A DNA stretch of 64,000 nucleotides from Dehalobacter sp. DCM (GTDB taxonomy: Bacteria > Bacillota > Desulfitobacteriia > Desulfitobacteriales > Syntrophobotulaceae): assembly GCF_024972775.1 (NCBI RefSeq), contig NZ_CP092282.1:2907001-2971000 (forward strand), in the 5' to 3' direction. Positions 47,647 through 57,262 of the stretch are shown here, one piece after another. The notes beneath the pieces are model-generated. The model was not told the DNA's origin. It searched no databases and saw only the letters and a list, made by a program, of their open reading frames with translations. The translations under genes and the position numbers were made by a program. Positions within the stretch are counted from its first letter, which is position 1, and each line of letters begins with the position of its first letter.

Positions 47647-48067
47647 TACCCCTTAGCGTAATCTCAAATTCTTTATCCGCCTCGATTGAGTCCAGCTTCT
47701 CATTTTCAAAATGCATATTGATTCCTCTCTCCCTTAAAAATCTTATAATCTTTAAAACCTCCAGCGTATCTCTCGATACCCTGCTGATTGACTTGGTTAT
47801 GATGTAATCGATTTGGCCTTTCGCTGCTTTCTCAAGCAGTTTATCTAGACTTTTTCTGCCGCTTCGCCGCAGCCCGCTTTCAATATCACAATAAACACCG
47901 GCAAAAATCCAGTTGGGATGACTTTTTATCATCTTCGTGTATGCGCTTATCTGAATCTCAATGCTACGTATCTGCTCCGGCCCGGAGGTACTGACCCTGC
48001 AGTAAGCGGCAACCCTGAGCTTTTTATTTTCTTTCGGTTTAGCGGGTATAATCCTTACATTCTTCAT
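47529..48067 (-). pseudogene. Serine recombinase N-terminal fragment fused to its own tail
   Basis: The catalytic domain is present: KLRVAAYCRVSTSGPEQIRS with the active Ser, GLRRSGRKSLDKLLEKAAKG, YIITKSISRVSRDTLEV and DKEFEITLRG. After that an internal deletion with a frame change leads directly to the last codons of the gene (YDEGMLRNEVDKI). The recombinase and zinc-ribbon domains are missing, so it cannot act as a large serine integrase. Confidence 0.85.
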
Positions 48068-48123
48068 TTTCCTTCACATCTATATAAAATGAGACACCCA
48101 TTAATATTCTACCAAAAATAAAA

Positions 48124-48281
48124 GACGTGAGGGAATTCACTCACGTCAAAGCATATTTCTTGCCACAATCCCGTTAAGCCTTGCAACGTCAGCTTTCCAC
48201 GCGTTGCAACAGGACTACGGCTTCAACGTGCCTTGAGAATATAAAAAAGATGCCGCTTGTGCCTGGTGGGGCCTTGGCGGC
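48124..48281 (-). repeat. Dispersed structured element, copy 5 (long form)
   Basis: The core is at 48225-48281 (TTCAA-CGTGCC-TTGAG hairpin, A-run, TGCCGC/GCGGC stem). The left hairpin GACGTGAG/CTCACGTC (48124-48147) is followed on the minus strand by TTTTATTTTT. The layout matches copies 3 and 4 although the intervening bases differ. It lies 69 bp beyond the BRO remnant. Confidence 0.8.
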
Positions 48282-48350
48282 GATTGCTTTATGATAACAG
48301 CTTTTCATAAATAAGGTCATCCAATTAGTCCTTTCCTATTCAAATCAGCT

Positions 48351-49212
48351 TTACATGTCATCTTGATTAGTTTCCTCGATAACATCAGTGATTAGTTGAG
48401 AAAAGTCAACCGCATTCTTCTTTGTAATGACAGGTTTTCCTGTATCCGCTTCTATTTCTTTGCGAGTATTTCCAGCAATGCGACCACCGCGCTAAAGCCA
48501 CTTGTCTGTTTTCTTCAAAGGTTTGTGGTTCCGTTGCCTTGGAAATCTCGGTTGTTGTGGCTTCTGCAAGCATATTCAGAACCAGTTCCAATGTTGACAT
48601 ATTGTCGCGGAGATTTTCCTTTTTTACACCTTTAAGCTGTTTGTACTGTCGAGTCGTCATATCGGACCATGCCCTTGTAATTTCGTCGGTCAGAATAGCG
48701 TATTCTTGTCCTCGCTTTATTCCACGATCATCCCATTCGTCTGTAAGTTCTTTACGAACCTGAATTGCCTGGAGACGTTGGTTAATCTACTCGCGGGTAT
48801 AACCCTTTTTTAAATATGTAATAAGAGCTCGATCAATGGTGAGTTCTGGATCAATCGTCTCTTCTATTCGCTCTCGTCCAACCTGAGCAAGCCACATTTT
48901 GAATGGCTCGGCTTTGGGTGACGGAATGGACTGTATGATGCGCAAAAGCTGTTCAGTATTTGCAACGTCTGTTTTATAATTTTTCCCGTCTTTATGTGAT
49001 TTCATTTTCAGTTGGTTACAATTTGTAACCGACTGATTACCTTCTTGTATCAATCTGGATTTAAGCACTTTCCAATAATTATTAGGATTGGCGCTTCCAG
49101 TCAGTGTTTCTACTACATCCACCACAGAAAAGTACCACTCTTGTTTCTCTTCATCCCAAGCTGTACGAATTCGCTTATCCTCAAATAATTGAATCTTATT
49201 ATTTTCATCCAC
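48351..49212 (-). pseudogene. BRO-N / DinD-like protein, broken
   Basis: The N-terminal BRO domain reads IQLFEDKRIRTAWDEEKQEW, YFSVVDVVETLTGSANPNNY and TEQLLRIIQSIPSPKAEPFK. An amber codon replaces Trp in REWINQRLQAIQVRKELT, and a later frame change near 48490 precedes the end (GKPVITKKNAVDF). The GTG at 49212 with GAGGGG upstream fits the family's usual start (DENNKIQLF). Members such as DinD are DNA-damage inducible; a LexA-like site lies at the promoter. Confidence 0.8.
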
Positions 49213-49259
49213 TATTCCCCTCACCGCCCTTCTAATTATGGCAAATTCTCCGTAATTAG

Positions 49260-49279
49260 ATTGTACCAAACATATGTTC
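49260..49279 (-). promoter_or_regulatory. LexA-like box with adjoining -10 (site B)
   Basis: On the minus strand GAACATATGTTT is followed by GG and TACAAT, about 50-70 bp before the GTG start of the BRO-type gene. The arrangement repeats that at 41165-41184. Confidence 0.55.
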
Positions 49280-50008
49280 TTGGCGCAATGCTTAATTTTC
49301 GACGATAGGAATGGATTGATTATAGCTTATGTACAAGTTGGCATACTAAATAAAGATGTGCCGGAGGCTTATGAAATGCTGAAAGAAAAAGTAGATGTAA
49401 CCGCAACCAAACTTGGGCTTGATAAAATTGAACCCCCGATATTTTACAACTGTCCTGTGGGAATACGTTTTGAAATTGGTGTAGGTTCCCCATATCTCTT
49501 CTTGACAATGCCCAGTAAAAAGTATGTGCGGACAGCGTTGCAGAGAGCCTATACCATTTATCAAAATACACCCAGCAGCTTTGATACGTTGCTTTGGATT
49601 TTATACCCCGACAGAGAGAAATCCGAGAAAAAGCTGCTTCACTATTTTGGCAGGATAACCGGTCTGCCGTTACCGCAGGAACGCTTCTCCACAACGCTGC
49701 CACAGGATGACTCACGAGATGAACCCGAGGAAGAGTTACGATGCTATTGGGATTTAAAAAAGCATGATATAAAAGCAAAAAAACTTCTTGAGGAGATAAT
49801 AAAGGCGGATATCGGTGGTTTTTGCGAACTTGTTTCATCAATATTCCTGCTTGATACGAATCTGAATATATTATTCCATTTGTATGATGACCGGGGCCTT
49901 GATGTTGTCGCTGAATATCGAGATACAATTGCACATCTTTACTATAAATTCGGAGACTGGGTATTGAAAGATGATAAAGAGCAAATACACAAGACATTCG
50001 AAGGTTAA
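49274..50008 (+). CDS. DUF3885-like protein
   Basis: A 244-residue soluble protein. IFYNCPVGIRFEIGVGSPYL, QRAYTIYQNTPSSFDTLLWI and LFHLYDDRGLDVVAEYRDTI (ending in FGDWVL) match my memory of the DUF3885 family, whose role is unknown. The first codons overlap the LexA-like site and lack a ribosome site, so the true N-terminus may have been lost or lies slightly downstream. Confidence 0.65.
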   Translation: MFLAQCLIFDDRNGLIIAYVQVGILNKDVPEAYEMLKEKVDVTATKLGLDKIEPPIFYNCPVGIRFEIGVGSPYLFLTMPSKKYVRTALQRAYTIYQNTPSSFDTLLWILYPDREKSEKKLLHYFGRITGLPLPQERFSTTLPQDDSRDEPEEELRCYWDLKKHDIKAKKLLEEIIKADIGGFCELVSSIFLLDTNLNILFHLYDDRGLDVVAEYRDTIAHLYYKFGDWVLKDDKEQIHKTFEG

Positions 50009-50158
50009 AATAGCCCCCTATACTTGCAATTACTACATTTGGAGGCTATGTAATCTGTTTTATATCCTCAAGGGTAGCCTGTTATCAAATTCAGCAGAAT
50101 TATCTCAAATCCTTTATTATCAAGGCATTACTCCCTCTCCAACAGGCAGCAACATTCC

Positions 50159-50215
50159 GTATGCCTTGAGTAGACAAAAATGTTGTCGTGAAGACCCACT
50201 GGTTCCTTGGCGGAA
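50159..50215 (-). repeat. Dispersed structured element, copy 6 (divergent)
   Basis: Landmarks ATGCCTTGAG, ACAAAAATG, TTGTC and TTCCTTGGCGGA are kept. The stem uses G-U pairs and is weaker than in other copies. It lies 162 bp beyond the subtilase gene. Confidence 0.65.
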
Positions 50216-50233
50216 GGTTATTTTCCTCGAAAA

Positions 50234-50258
50234 CGGATTTACTGAGATCCGCTTTTTT
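50234..50258 (+). terminator. Terminator after the DUF3885-like gene
   Basis: CGGAT-TTACTGAG-ATCCG is followed by CTTTTTT. It is oriented to end the plus-strand gene, 225 bp beyond its stop. Confidence 0.6.
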
Positions 50259-50377
50259 AAAAAACCAGACACCACTCGTGGCTGGACTGGAATTTAATTT
50301 TCCAATTCACGCAAATAAAATTTTGATCCCATTTTTTCATCAATTTTACTCCAGATGACATTTTTGATGGCTACAGG

Positions 50378-52467
50378 TCATAAATTGTCTAAATATAATG
50401 GTGTTTTAGACTTAAAATAGACATTTGAACTATTAACTGATGCTAACACATTTCCAATGAGGGCATCATGGAAATCTTCTACACTAACGCAAACAAAAAA
50501 CTCCCTGTCTAATGGTAACGTATCATTAACAACATGGTTTGTAGAATAACGATTTAATCCCCCTAAACGAATGGGACCAGGTAATTGTTCAAATATATCA
50601 TCTGAAACAACTTTATTGCCTCCAATTACAACTGTATCTGTAACTCGTAAAAAGTTTAATGCATCAAAAGTTTCAATAGGAAGAGAGCCTGAATTATTTG
50701 TCAATAATATTGGGATTCCTTCTTGTGCCGCAATAGCGGCAACTGAAAGAGCGTCCGGGAAATTTTCGCCACTAGCTATAATTGCTTTACCTGTTGTTCC
50801 TAAATATTTTGCTATTTGGGCAGCAGTATCATATTGATTACTTCCAGCTATTCTATGAACATTAGTAATTTCAGCTAATTCTAATTCAACTTTAGTCGTA
50901 ATATCCTCTGTTCCACCAATTAAATAAATTGATTTAGGAGCTAGAAGCTTAATTTCTTCTTTAACTCTTATATCTAAAAAATCAGCATTTATAAGTAAGA
51001 TTGGAGCATTTATTCTATAAGCCAGAGGAACTGCTGCCAATGAATTTAAATAATTATCTGAACTAACTAAAATTATGGCGCTGGCTCCCGTAGGGAAAGC
51101 TATGCCTGCTACGTTAATTGCAGTTTTAATAGGATCCTCACCAGATAAATCTAAATGTACAGGGAGCGTCATTTGTCCAACCCGATAAATTCCCTGTTCA
51201 TATATTCCAACAGAGAGCATATCACCTTCTTTTCCGCCTCCTACTCTAACCCAACGGGAACCATCCCAGCGGAATAGATAGTTTGTCAAATTTAAATTAC
51301 CAAATATAGGAACTGTCAGTTTTAGTATTTTATGTGGTTTTTCAGTACTATCCCACGATACTTTGATTGTATCAGATGCAGGTATAATGTTTGATTGAAG
51401 CGGAGCAGGTGCATCAATTTTTTCTAAATTAATAACATTATTGCAATGCCATGTTAAAGGTGAAATTGTTAAAATTGTATCACTCAAGCCTTCTTTAAAA
51501 ATTGCACCTGAATAATCAACATTAGCAGGAGCAAGAAAAGTTTTTGAGTCACTAATTTTTATTGCCTTTAAAGCACTTGGCATTCCAAATCCATATTCAG
51601 GAGAACGGCCAGCAGAATCCAATGACTTCGCTGAGCTTTGCAGGGCAGATATAACTTGTTGGGATGACCAGTCAGGATGAGCACTCCAGATTAACGCTGC
51701 AACCCCTGATACAAAAGGGGTTGACATTGATGTGCCATAGTCTTCAGTGAGTTTTTCTTCACGAATATCATACGTTAATATTTCTGTTCCTGGCCCTAAA
51801 ACATCCATGCTATTTCCGATATTAGAAAAAGTTGCAATTTCGTATTCTTTAGTAATTGCACCAACAGTTACAACTCCTGGTAAAGAACCTGGAAACAAAA
51901 TATTAGAACGATTCTCGGTAATATGGTTACCTGCTGCAGCAACAACTATACAACCTTTCATTTGGGCATACTTGACAGCCTCGTTTATAGAACTGTTAAA
52001 TTTAGAACTGCCTATACTCATATTAATTATTTTTGCTCCATTATCTACTGCCCATATTATCCCTCTCTGAATATTTTCTGCCTTCCCATCGCTAAAATTA
52101 TCAATTACTTTAACAGGCAAAATCTTTGCTTCAGGTGCTACCCCTAAAAGACCAAGTCCTTGTCCATTACCTGCGATCAAAGTTGATACTCTTGTTCCAT
52201 GCCCGTTATTATCATCTATATCATCAATACTCGTACTTTCAGTAATGGCATTATAGCCTGTAAGTATATTACCATTTAGATCAGTTAAATCAGTATCAAT
52301 ACCAGTATCAATAACCGCCACAATTACACCTTTACCAGTAATACCCATAGACCAGACCTCAGGGGCTTCTACAGCAAACAATCCCCATTCTCTTTGAAGT
52401 AAATTACTTTTTGTTATAGATGCAGAAACAACACGTACATCAAATATTATCAAAATAAATATGACTA
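50378..52467 (-). pseudogene. Subtilisin-like serine protease with CWB2 repeats, interrupted by IS630
   Basis: A ~690-residue exported S8 protease. The catalytic residues are visible: Asp in VIDTGIDTDL, His in NNGHGTRVS and Ser in YGTSMSTPFVSGVAALIW. The C-terminal third carries cell-wall-binding type 2 repeats (GSNQYDTAAQIAKYLG; ASGENFPDALSVAAIAAQEG) that anchor it to the wall polymer. The signal peptide is split by an insertion sequence. Removing the IS and one TA restores MKRPLIIILVIFILIIFDVR from an ATG at 53720 with AGGGG upstream. The mature enzyme is intact but has lost its start. Confidence 0.9.
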
Positions 52468-53692
52468 GTACAGTGTTAAATCTAAAACTATAATATCTTC
52501 GGGTACAGGTGCCGCAGTTTCACTCGTGCATCTTCAGTAGTAAACTGCCAGTCAACACCTTTTTGTTTATCGTTACGATCGATCTCCCAGAATAACAATT
52601 GATCATTCAGTATATCCAAAGCATTGATTCTCCTGTTAAGACACTGTTTAGTCAACGCGGATAATTCTATTTCTGCAATATTGAGCCAGCTGCCATGCTT
52701 AGGAGTGTAATGGATCTCCAATCTTTTAGCTAAAGTATGAGCCTCCTCTGCCGGAAATGCTTCATAAAGCGAAGATATTCTGTGAGTGTTCAAGTTGTCT
52801 GCCACCAGACAGACCTTTTCAGCATCTGGATAATAAACAGTCAGCATTTTTTTGATTTCAGTCGCCCAATCATTTTTCTTCCGGTGTTCTCTGGCGAAGA
52901 CATGTCTCCACCCGCCCAATGGCTCAGTAAACAGAAAGATGCTGCATGTTCCATTCCTTTGGTATTCAGAATCAAACTTTTCAACGGAACCAGGGCTAGC
53001 CGGTATAGGATCTCTTATTTCTCCAAGTAACTGATACGGTTTTTCATCCATGCAAACCACAGGAATAGCTGGATCATAGCCACGCTGATAAACATCGAGT
53101 ACATCTTCCATATTAGCGACAAACGCCGCACTGCCATTTTTAGGGATACACCAACATTTACGGAGATGTGGTTTCAATTCGTTTTTTTAAAATACTGCCC
53201 ACGCTGACATAACTAATCTGATCAATAATATCAAGTTCAACACTCTTATCAGCCAGTAACCTCAAAGTCCAGCGGGAAAAACCGGCTGGTGGTTCACCGC
53301 AGCTGAGGGCGATAATCTTCGCTTCTACATCACCTGTAATTTTGGCTTCTACCGGTGGTTTAGACCTCTTTTTACGACTGATAGTGTCGCCGGCCCCTTT
53401 TTCACAGAAAGCTTTTTTGACTTTTATTACTGTAGTAGGAGAAGTATTCAATACATCGGCAATCTCGTGGACACTCATATGTTTATCGGTGGATTCATCC
53501 AGAAGCAAAATGATATTAGCGCGAAGAATAGCCTTAGCAGGAGAAGCGCCACATTTAATGGTTTTCATTAATTGCTGCCGTTCTTGATCAGTCAAAACGA
53601 TACTGTATCTTTTCTTAGGCATACTGCCACCTCCCTCAATAACAGTATACCTCAGAAAATATTTTATGCAACTTTTAGATTTAACAAAACAC
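52468..53692 (-). mobile_element. IS630-family insertion sequence with TA target duplication
   Basis: About 1225 bp. The ends share GT....TGTTAAATCTAAAA as imperfect terminal inverted repeats (16 of 20), flanked by TA at 52466-52467 and 53693-53694. IS630 elements insert at TA. The target lay in the signal-peptide codons of the subtilase gene. Confidence 0.88.
52488..53622 (-). CDS. IS630 transposase in two frames, probably joined by -1 frameshifting
   Basis: The first frame (53622 to 53158) holds the helix-turn-helix part ([20 protein letters not shown]) and ends at [15 protein letters not shown]. The second (to 52488) holds the DDE domain: [19 protein letters not shown] and [13 protein letters not shown]. 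They overlap at a run of seven A (53182-53188). A -1 slip there gives [15 protein letters not shown], which reads through perfectly. This is a typical IS630 arrangement, so the element may be active. Confidence 0.88.
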
Positions 53693-53811
53693 TAGTATAA
53701 TTATTAAAGGCCTTTTCATAACAGTACCCCTATTGTAGCAAAATCCCAACATATTATTAAATTACAACTACTAACTTCTTCATCTATCTTATATTTTCTC
53801 TATATTGGCTT

Positions 53812-54969
53812 TTACAGGTTATCAGACCTTATTACATCAAATAAATTGTTATCATCAATAACGATATACTTACCTGACGGACTAATTTGCATATTAATAC
53901 CCTTTTTACTTTCATACCCTTCAACTTGAGTTAGCTTATTTGTCTTTGAATTATATTGATATCCTCCAATTAAAAAGACATATCCACCATTATTTTCAAA
54001 GGCCCCCATAAATTGTCCGAATAAATTAGTTTTAACTATATTTGATGAATTCTTAAACATCTCAAATATTTCAGCTTGCAGGGTTACCGGATCAAATATC
54101 ACTCCAAAATAAGGGGTACTATCTGTACTCATGGTTACAAAAGCTAGTTTACTATCATTTGTTAAGAAAATACCTCCTGTATTGCGCAAATCTTCTTTAG
54201 CAATAAGAAAAGATTCTCCTGTTTGAATATTGTATAAAAAAGTACCTTCATACCCATTATCACTTTGCTTCAAATATATAAAACGTTGATCGTCTACCAC
54301 TTTCAGCAGAATTGCCTTCTCAAGCAATTTCTGCTCATTCAATTTGTCATTATAATATATGGTGCTAGATATTTGATCAGTGAATGAACGAACACCATTA
54401 TAGTAAAGCTGGTCACCTATTTTATATACATCTTTTACCCACCAAATATAATCTCCAATGCTTTTATCTAATTGAGATATTAAATCAAAACTATCTTCTG
54501 TTATTCGGACTTGCTCTCCACTTATGACATTGGCCAAATAAAGTGTAAATCTTGTTGCTAAAAAAATATTTTCATTATCAAACCAACCGGCTTCGTAAAT
54601 TTCGTCATTTGGGTCATTGAGCGTAATTGTTTTTATTATTTTATCTGTATTTGCTTCATAAATTTGAAGTATATGTCTCTTCCCAGTCGAAAGAATATAT
54701 TTTGATCCGTCCAGGGAAGAACCATAATACTTGCTATTGAAATCAATTATGTTCCAGTTGAACCCCGACAATTCTTCCGATAAGAGTTTTTTTGTTGTTC
54801 CATTTGAAGTCTGATAAGCATAAAGACCATCCTTAGCGTGATATACCAAAAAGTCGTTATCATGCCATTCTACTGAGTTTGCTTCATAGTTTTTAGGTAA
54901 TTCAGGTGACTTTGTACAACCGGAAATAAATATTATAAGGCATAAAATGATAAAATATGTTTTTTTCAT
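53812..54969 (-). CDS. Exported lipoprotein with beta-propeller-like repeats
   Basis: A ~385-residue protein with a lipoprotein signal (ILCLIIFISGC). The repeating units alternate short strands and aromatic residues (VEWHDNDFLVYHAKDGLYAY; AGWFDNENIFLATRFTLYLA; QISPSGKYIVIDDNN), the look of a WD40/TolB-type propeller. It has no catalytic motif that I recognise. GGAG precedes the ATG at 54969. It forms a pair with the next gene upstream. Confidence 0.65.
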   Translation of the reverse strand: MKKTYFIILCLIIFISGCTKSPELPKNYEANSVEWHDNDFLVYHAKDGLYAYQTSNGTTKKLLSEELSGFNWNIIDFNSKYYGSSLDGSKYILSTGKRHILQIYEANTDKIIKTITLNDPNDEIYEAGWFDNENIFLATRFTLYLANVISGEQVRITEDSFDLISQLDKSIGDYIWWVKDVYKIGDQLYYNGVRSFTDQISSTIYYNDKLNEQKLLEKAILLKVVDDQRFIYLKQSDNGYEGTFLYNIQTGESFLIAKEDLRNTGGIFLTNDSKLAFVTMSTDSTPYFGVIFDPVTLQAEIFEMFKNSSNIVKTNLFGQFMGAFENNGGYVFLIGGYQYNSKTNKLTQVEGYESKKGINMQISPSGKYIVIDDNNLFDVIRSDNL

Positions 54970-55021
54970 AAAAATCTCCATTCTTTTATGCTAATTCTCT
55001 CCAACGGCATAATCTTCTATA

Positions 55022-56086
55022 TTATCTATCTAACAAGTTAGAAATATCAATACTGCGTAATGTTCCGGATAATGGATCATCTTGATCAAAATTGTATATG
55101 ATTATAGATGATTTATCTGGAGAAACTGAAAAATATATATTACCGCTAATTTTTGCTATTTCGATTGGCTCATGAGTACCCAGTTTATAAGCTTTAATCC
55201 CATCTGGGAAAGAATCAATATAATAATTATTACTTACAAATACTGCTCCCTTCCCAAAAAGCTCTGTATTATAACCAAATCGTTTGATCACCTTTTGAGG
55301 ATCATTTATTTCCCTAATAACATAAGTACCTCCCTCAATTGTAATAATATATTTATTGTCATGAGAGATATAATAATAGTAAACATTAGGAATATTAATA
55401 TATTCACCAGTAGCATAATTGTATTTTAAAAGGGAAAAGTTATTTTCACTTTTTATCAACATAAATAAGTTGTTCACTTTATCTTCTTTAACAGATAACA
55501 GTTCTGCTTTATTTATAGCTGTATCAATACTATTCTTTGTAGAATCAATGATTATTATATTTGAACTTTTATTCTTATTATCAATTACATTTGTAACAAT
55601 ATATCTGGCATTACTAGATATTCCTGCAATTTTATTTTCATCAACGTAGGACCATTGAGTATTTTCTAAAAAATCATTTATATTTATTTTTGTAGTCCTT
55701 TTAGTATTTGAATCAATTATTATAATGTCTGAGTCAGATAGAATATAAAATTTTTCGTCATTTAACTTGTTTATATAATGTACATTTGTATTAATATTTG
55801 CCTTAAAGCTATATAATTCTGATTGAGAATCATTAAGATAATTATATATGTTAATACTTCCATATTTGCTTTCAGAATTTGAGTTTTCATATTGAAATAT
55901 TATTATATTATCATTCCACAAAATATCGTTGATCATAAACCTATTTATTTCTTTTTCGGACAATTCTGAACTTAGGTTAATAGGTTTTTCTATATAAATA
56001 TTATTCTTTGTTTCTATACTGAGAGAAAAAATTATTATTAAAATGACAAATATCATTGGAAATATTATTGATATCCGTTTCTTCAT
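55022..56086 (-). CDS. Exported or membrane-anchored beta-propeller-like protein
   Basis: A 354-residue protein with one N-terminal hydrophobic segment (IIFPMIFVILIIIFSLSI) and no lipobox, so it is either cleaved or stays anchored. Repeats such as NDILWNDNIIIFQYENSNSE, YINKLNDEKFYILSDSDIII and ISHDNKYIITIEGGTYVIRE resemble the neighbouring lipoprotein, suggesting duplication. AGGAGG precedes the ATG. Function unknown. Confidence 0.65.
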   Translation of the reverse strand: MKKRISIIFPMIFVILIIIFSLSIETKNNIYIEKPINLSSELSEKEINRFMINDILWNDNIIIFQYENSNSESKYGSINIYNYLNDSQSELYSFKANINTNVHYINKLNDEKFYILSDSDIIIIDSNTKRTTKININDFLENTQWSYVDENKIAGISSNARYIVTNVIDNKNKSSNIIIIDSTKNSIDTAINKAELLSVKEDKVNNLFMLIKSENNFSLLKYNYATGEYINIPNVYYYYISHDNKYIITIEGGTYVIREINDPQKVIKRFGYNTELFGKGAVFVSNNYYIDSFPDGIKAYKLGTHEPIEIAKISGNIYFSVSPDKSSIIIYNFDQDDPLSGTLRSIDISNLLDR

Positions 56087-56161
56087 CGAATTAATACCTC
56101 CTCAGTATGTATTTGAAGATGGGTACTGTAATAAATATTTGTACCCATCTTCAAACTTAAT

Positions 56162-57262
56162 TTATTGAGCTGATAAATATAATAAAGTCAAATATGGACT
56201 TGCCGATGATAATGTTTCACCCGTTCCAGAATTTCCATATTCCGCTTGGCCGTTCCTTACTTCTACATGAACATGTGTGTTATTCTCACTCCCACTTATA
56301 TATCTACCCTCTTGGGCAAAACTTGAAGTGAAATTGTAGATATATTGACCTTCTACAACATTAACATTTTTTAAATGCATATATATAAGCGAAACACCGG
56401 ATGATCCATAAAATGGTTGATAAACTGAAACTGTAGTACCACCTAATTCAGACGCAACATTTATTACATCACCATCAATAAGGTTATAAACAGGCGCCCC
56501 TTCATAGCGTATCAAATCTATGCCTTCATGAACTTTATTAGTGCTACTACTTGATCCTTCAGTAAGTTCTCCAAAAAGATTCCCTGCATATTGCTGACTT
56601 GTCAATGATGTTACCCCAAAAAGGCGTTTGCCTATACCATATGCAACACTAACGTAATCAGATACCTCAGAAATATGGGCGGATGTTGCAACTGATGCGT
56701 ATGATGTATTCATAGAATATCGTTGAAAATAAAGATAAGTGGTTGACTCATATGCACCAATATCATTTTTATTGAATTTTGTATAAAGATTAGGTGTTAT
56801 ATATTGTAAAGTAAAATCACCATCATTTGTCTTTAAAGATGATCGTGCATCTTTTATAATTTTTTGAATCTTAGGTATTGGCATTTTTGCTATTTCTTCA
56901 AATAAGTAATCTTCTGACATTAAATCTAAATCATCCAATGTTAAACCATTTTGTTCAAAACGCAATTTTTGTTCTTGACGTGCTTTTTCCGTTTTATCGA
57001 TACTTTCCTTTACTTCTTCTTTAGTGGCTACATAAGGTACTAAGTACTCTGGCTTAACAACATTACCAAATAGAAGTATATCGCCAATTTCACGTTTTGT
57101 AATAGTGTTAAGTTCATCTTCTGTAACTCCACAAGCGCGTAAGACATCTTTTTGCATTAAACTCATGTCACTAGGATGAGTATCTCTTTCTTTTTCTATT
57201 TGTGCTGTTGTTAAGTTACTAGGATCTAAGTCCTTTGCATAAACTGGATTATTGGCATCAAC
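56162..57262 (-). pseudogene. M23 (LytM-like) peptidase, signal peptide lost
   Basis: The C-terminal domain has the peptidase M23 layout: KVHEGIDLIRYEGAPVYNLI, a strand-rich core with SLIYMHLKNVNV, and NNTHVHVEVRNG (HxH). It would cut peptidoglycan crosslinks or another surface polymer. The open frame continues upstream of the first Met (57166) as VPVDANNPVYAKDLDPSNLT, the end of a signal peptide, but no start codon remains; an unrelated plus-strand frame begins there. The gene is 5' truncated, though translation from 57166 is possible. Confidence 0.78.

Noticed and set aside
19662-49212. Amber codons in hypB and the BRO gene read as pyrrolysine
   Set aside because: Both genes also carry frameshifts, the replaced residues are Arg and Trp, and no pyl genes or PYLIS-like context were seen.
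49320-49997. Minus-strand 225-codon frame opposite the DUF3885-like gene
   Set aside because: The plus strand has recognisable conserved blocks; the antisense frame has none.
6578-50215. The repeated element as a CRISPR array
   Set aside because: The six copies are thousands of bases apart and not regularly spaced, with no cas genes.
6578-50215. The repeated element as a known riboswitch (c-di-GMP, ZTP, fluoride, preQ1, guanidine)
   Set aside because: None of the conserved cores I remember match, and the copies sit after genes rather than in conserved leaders of one gene class.
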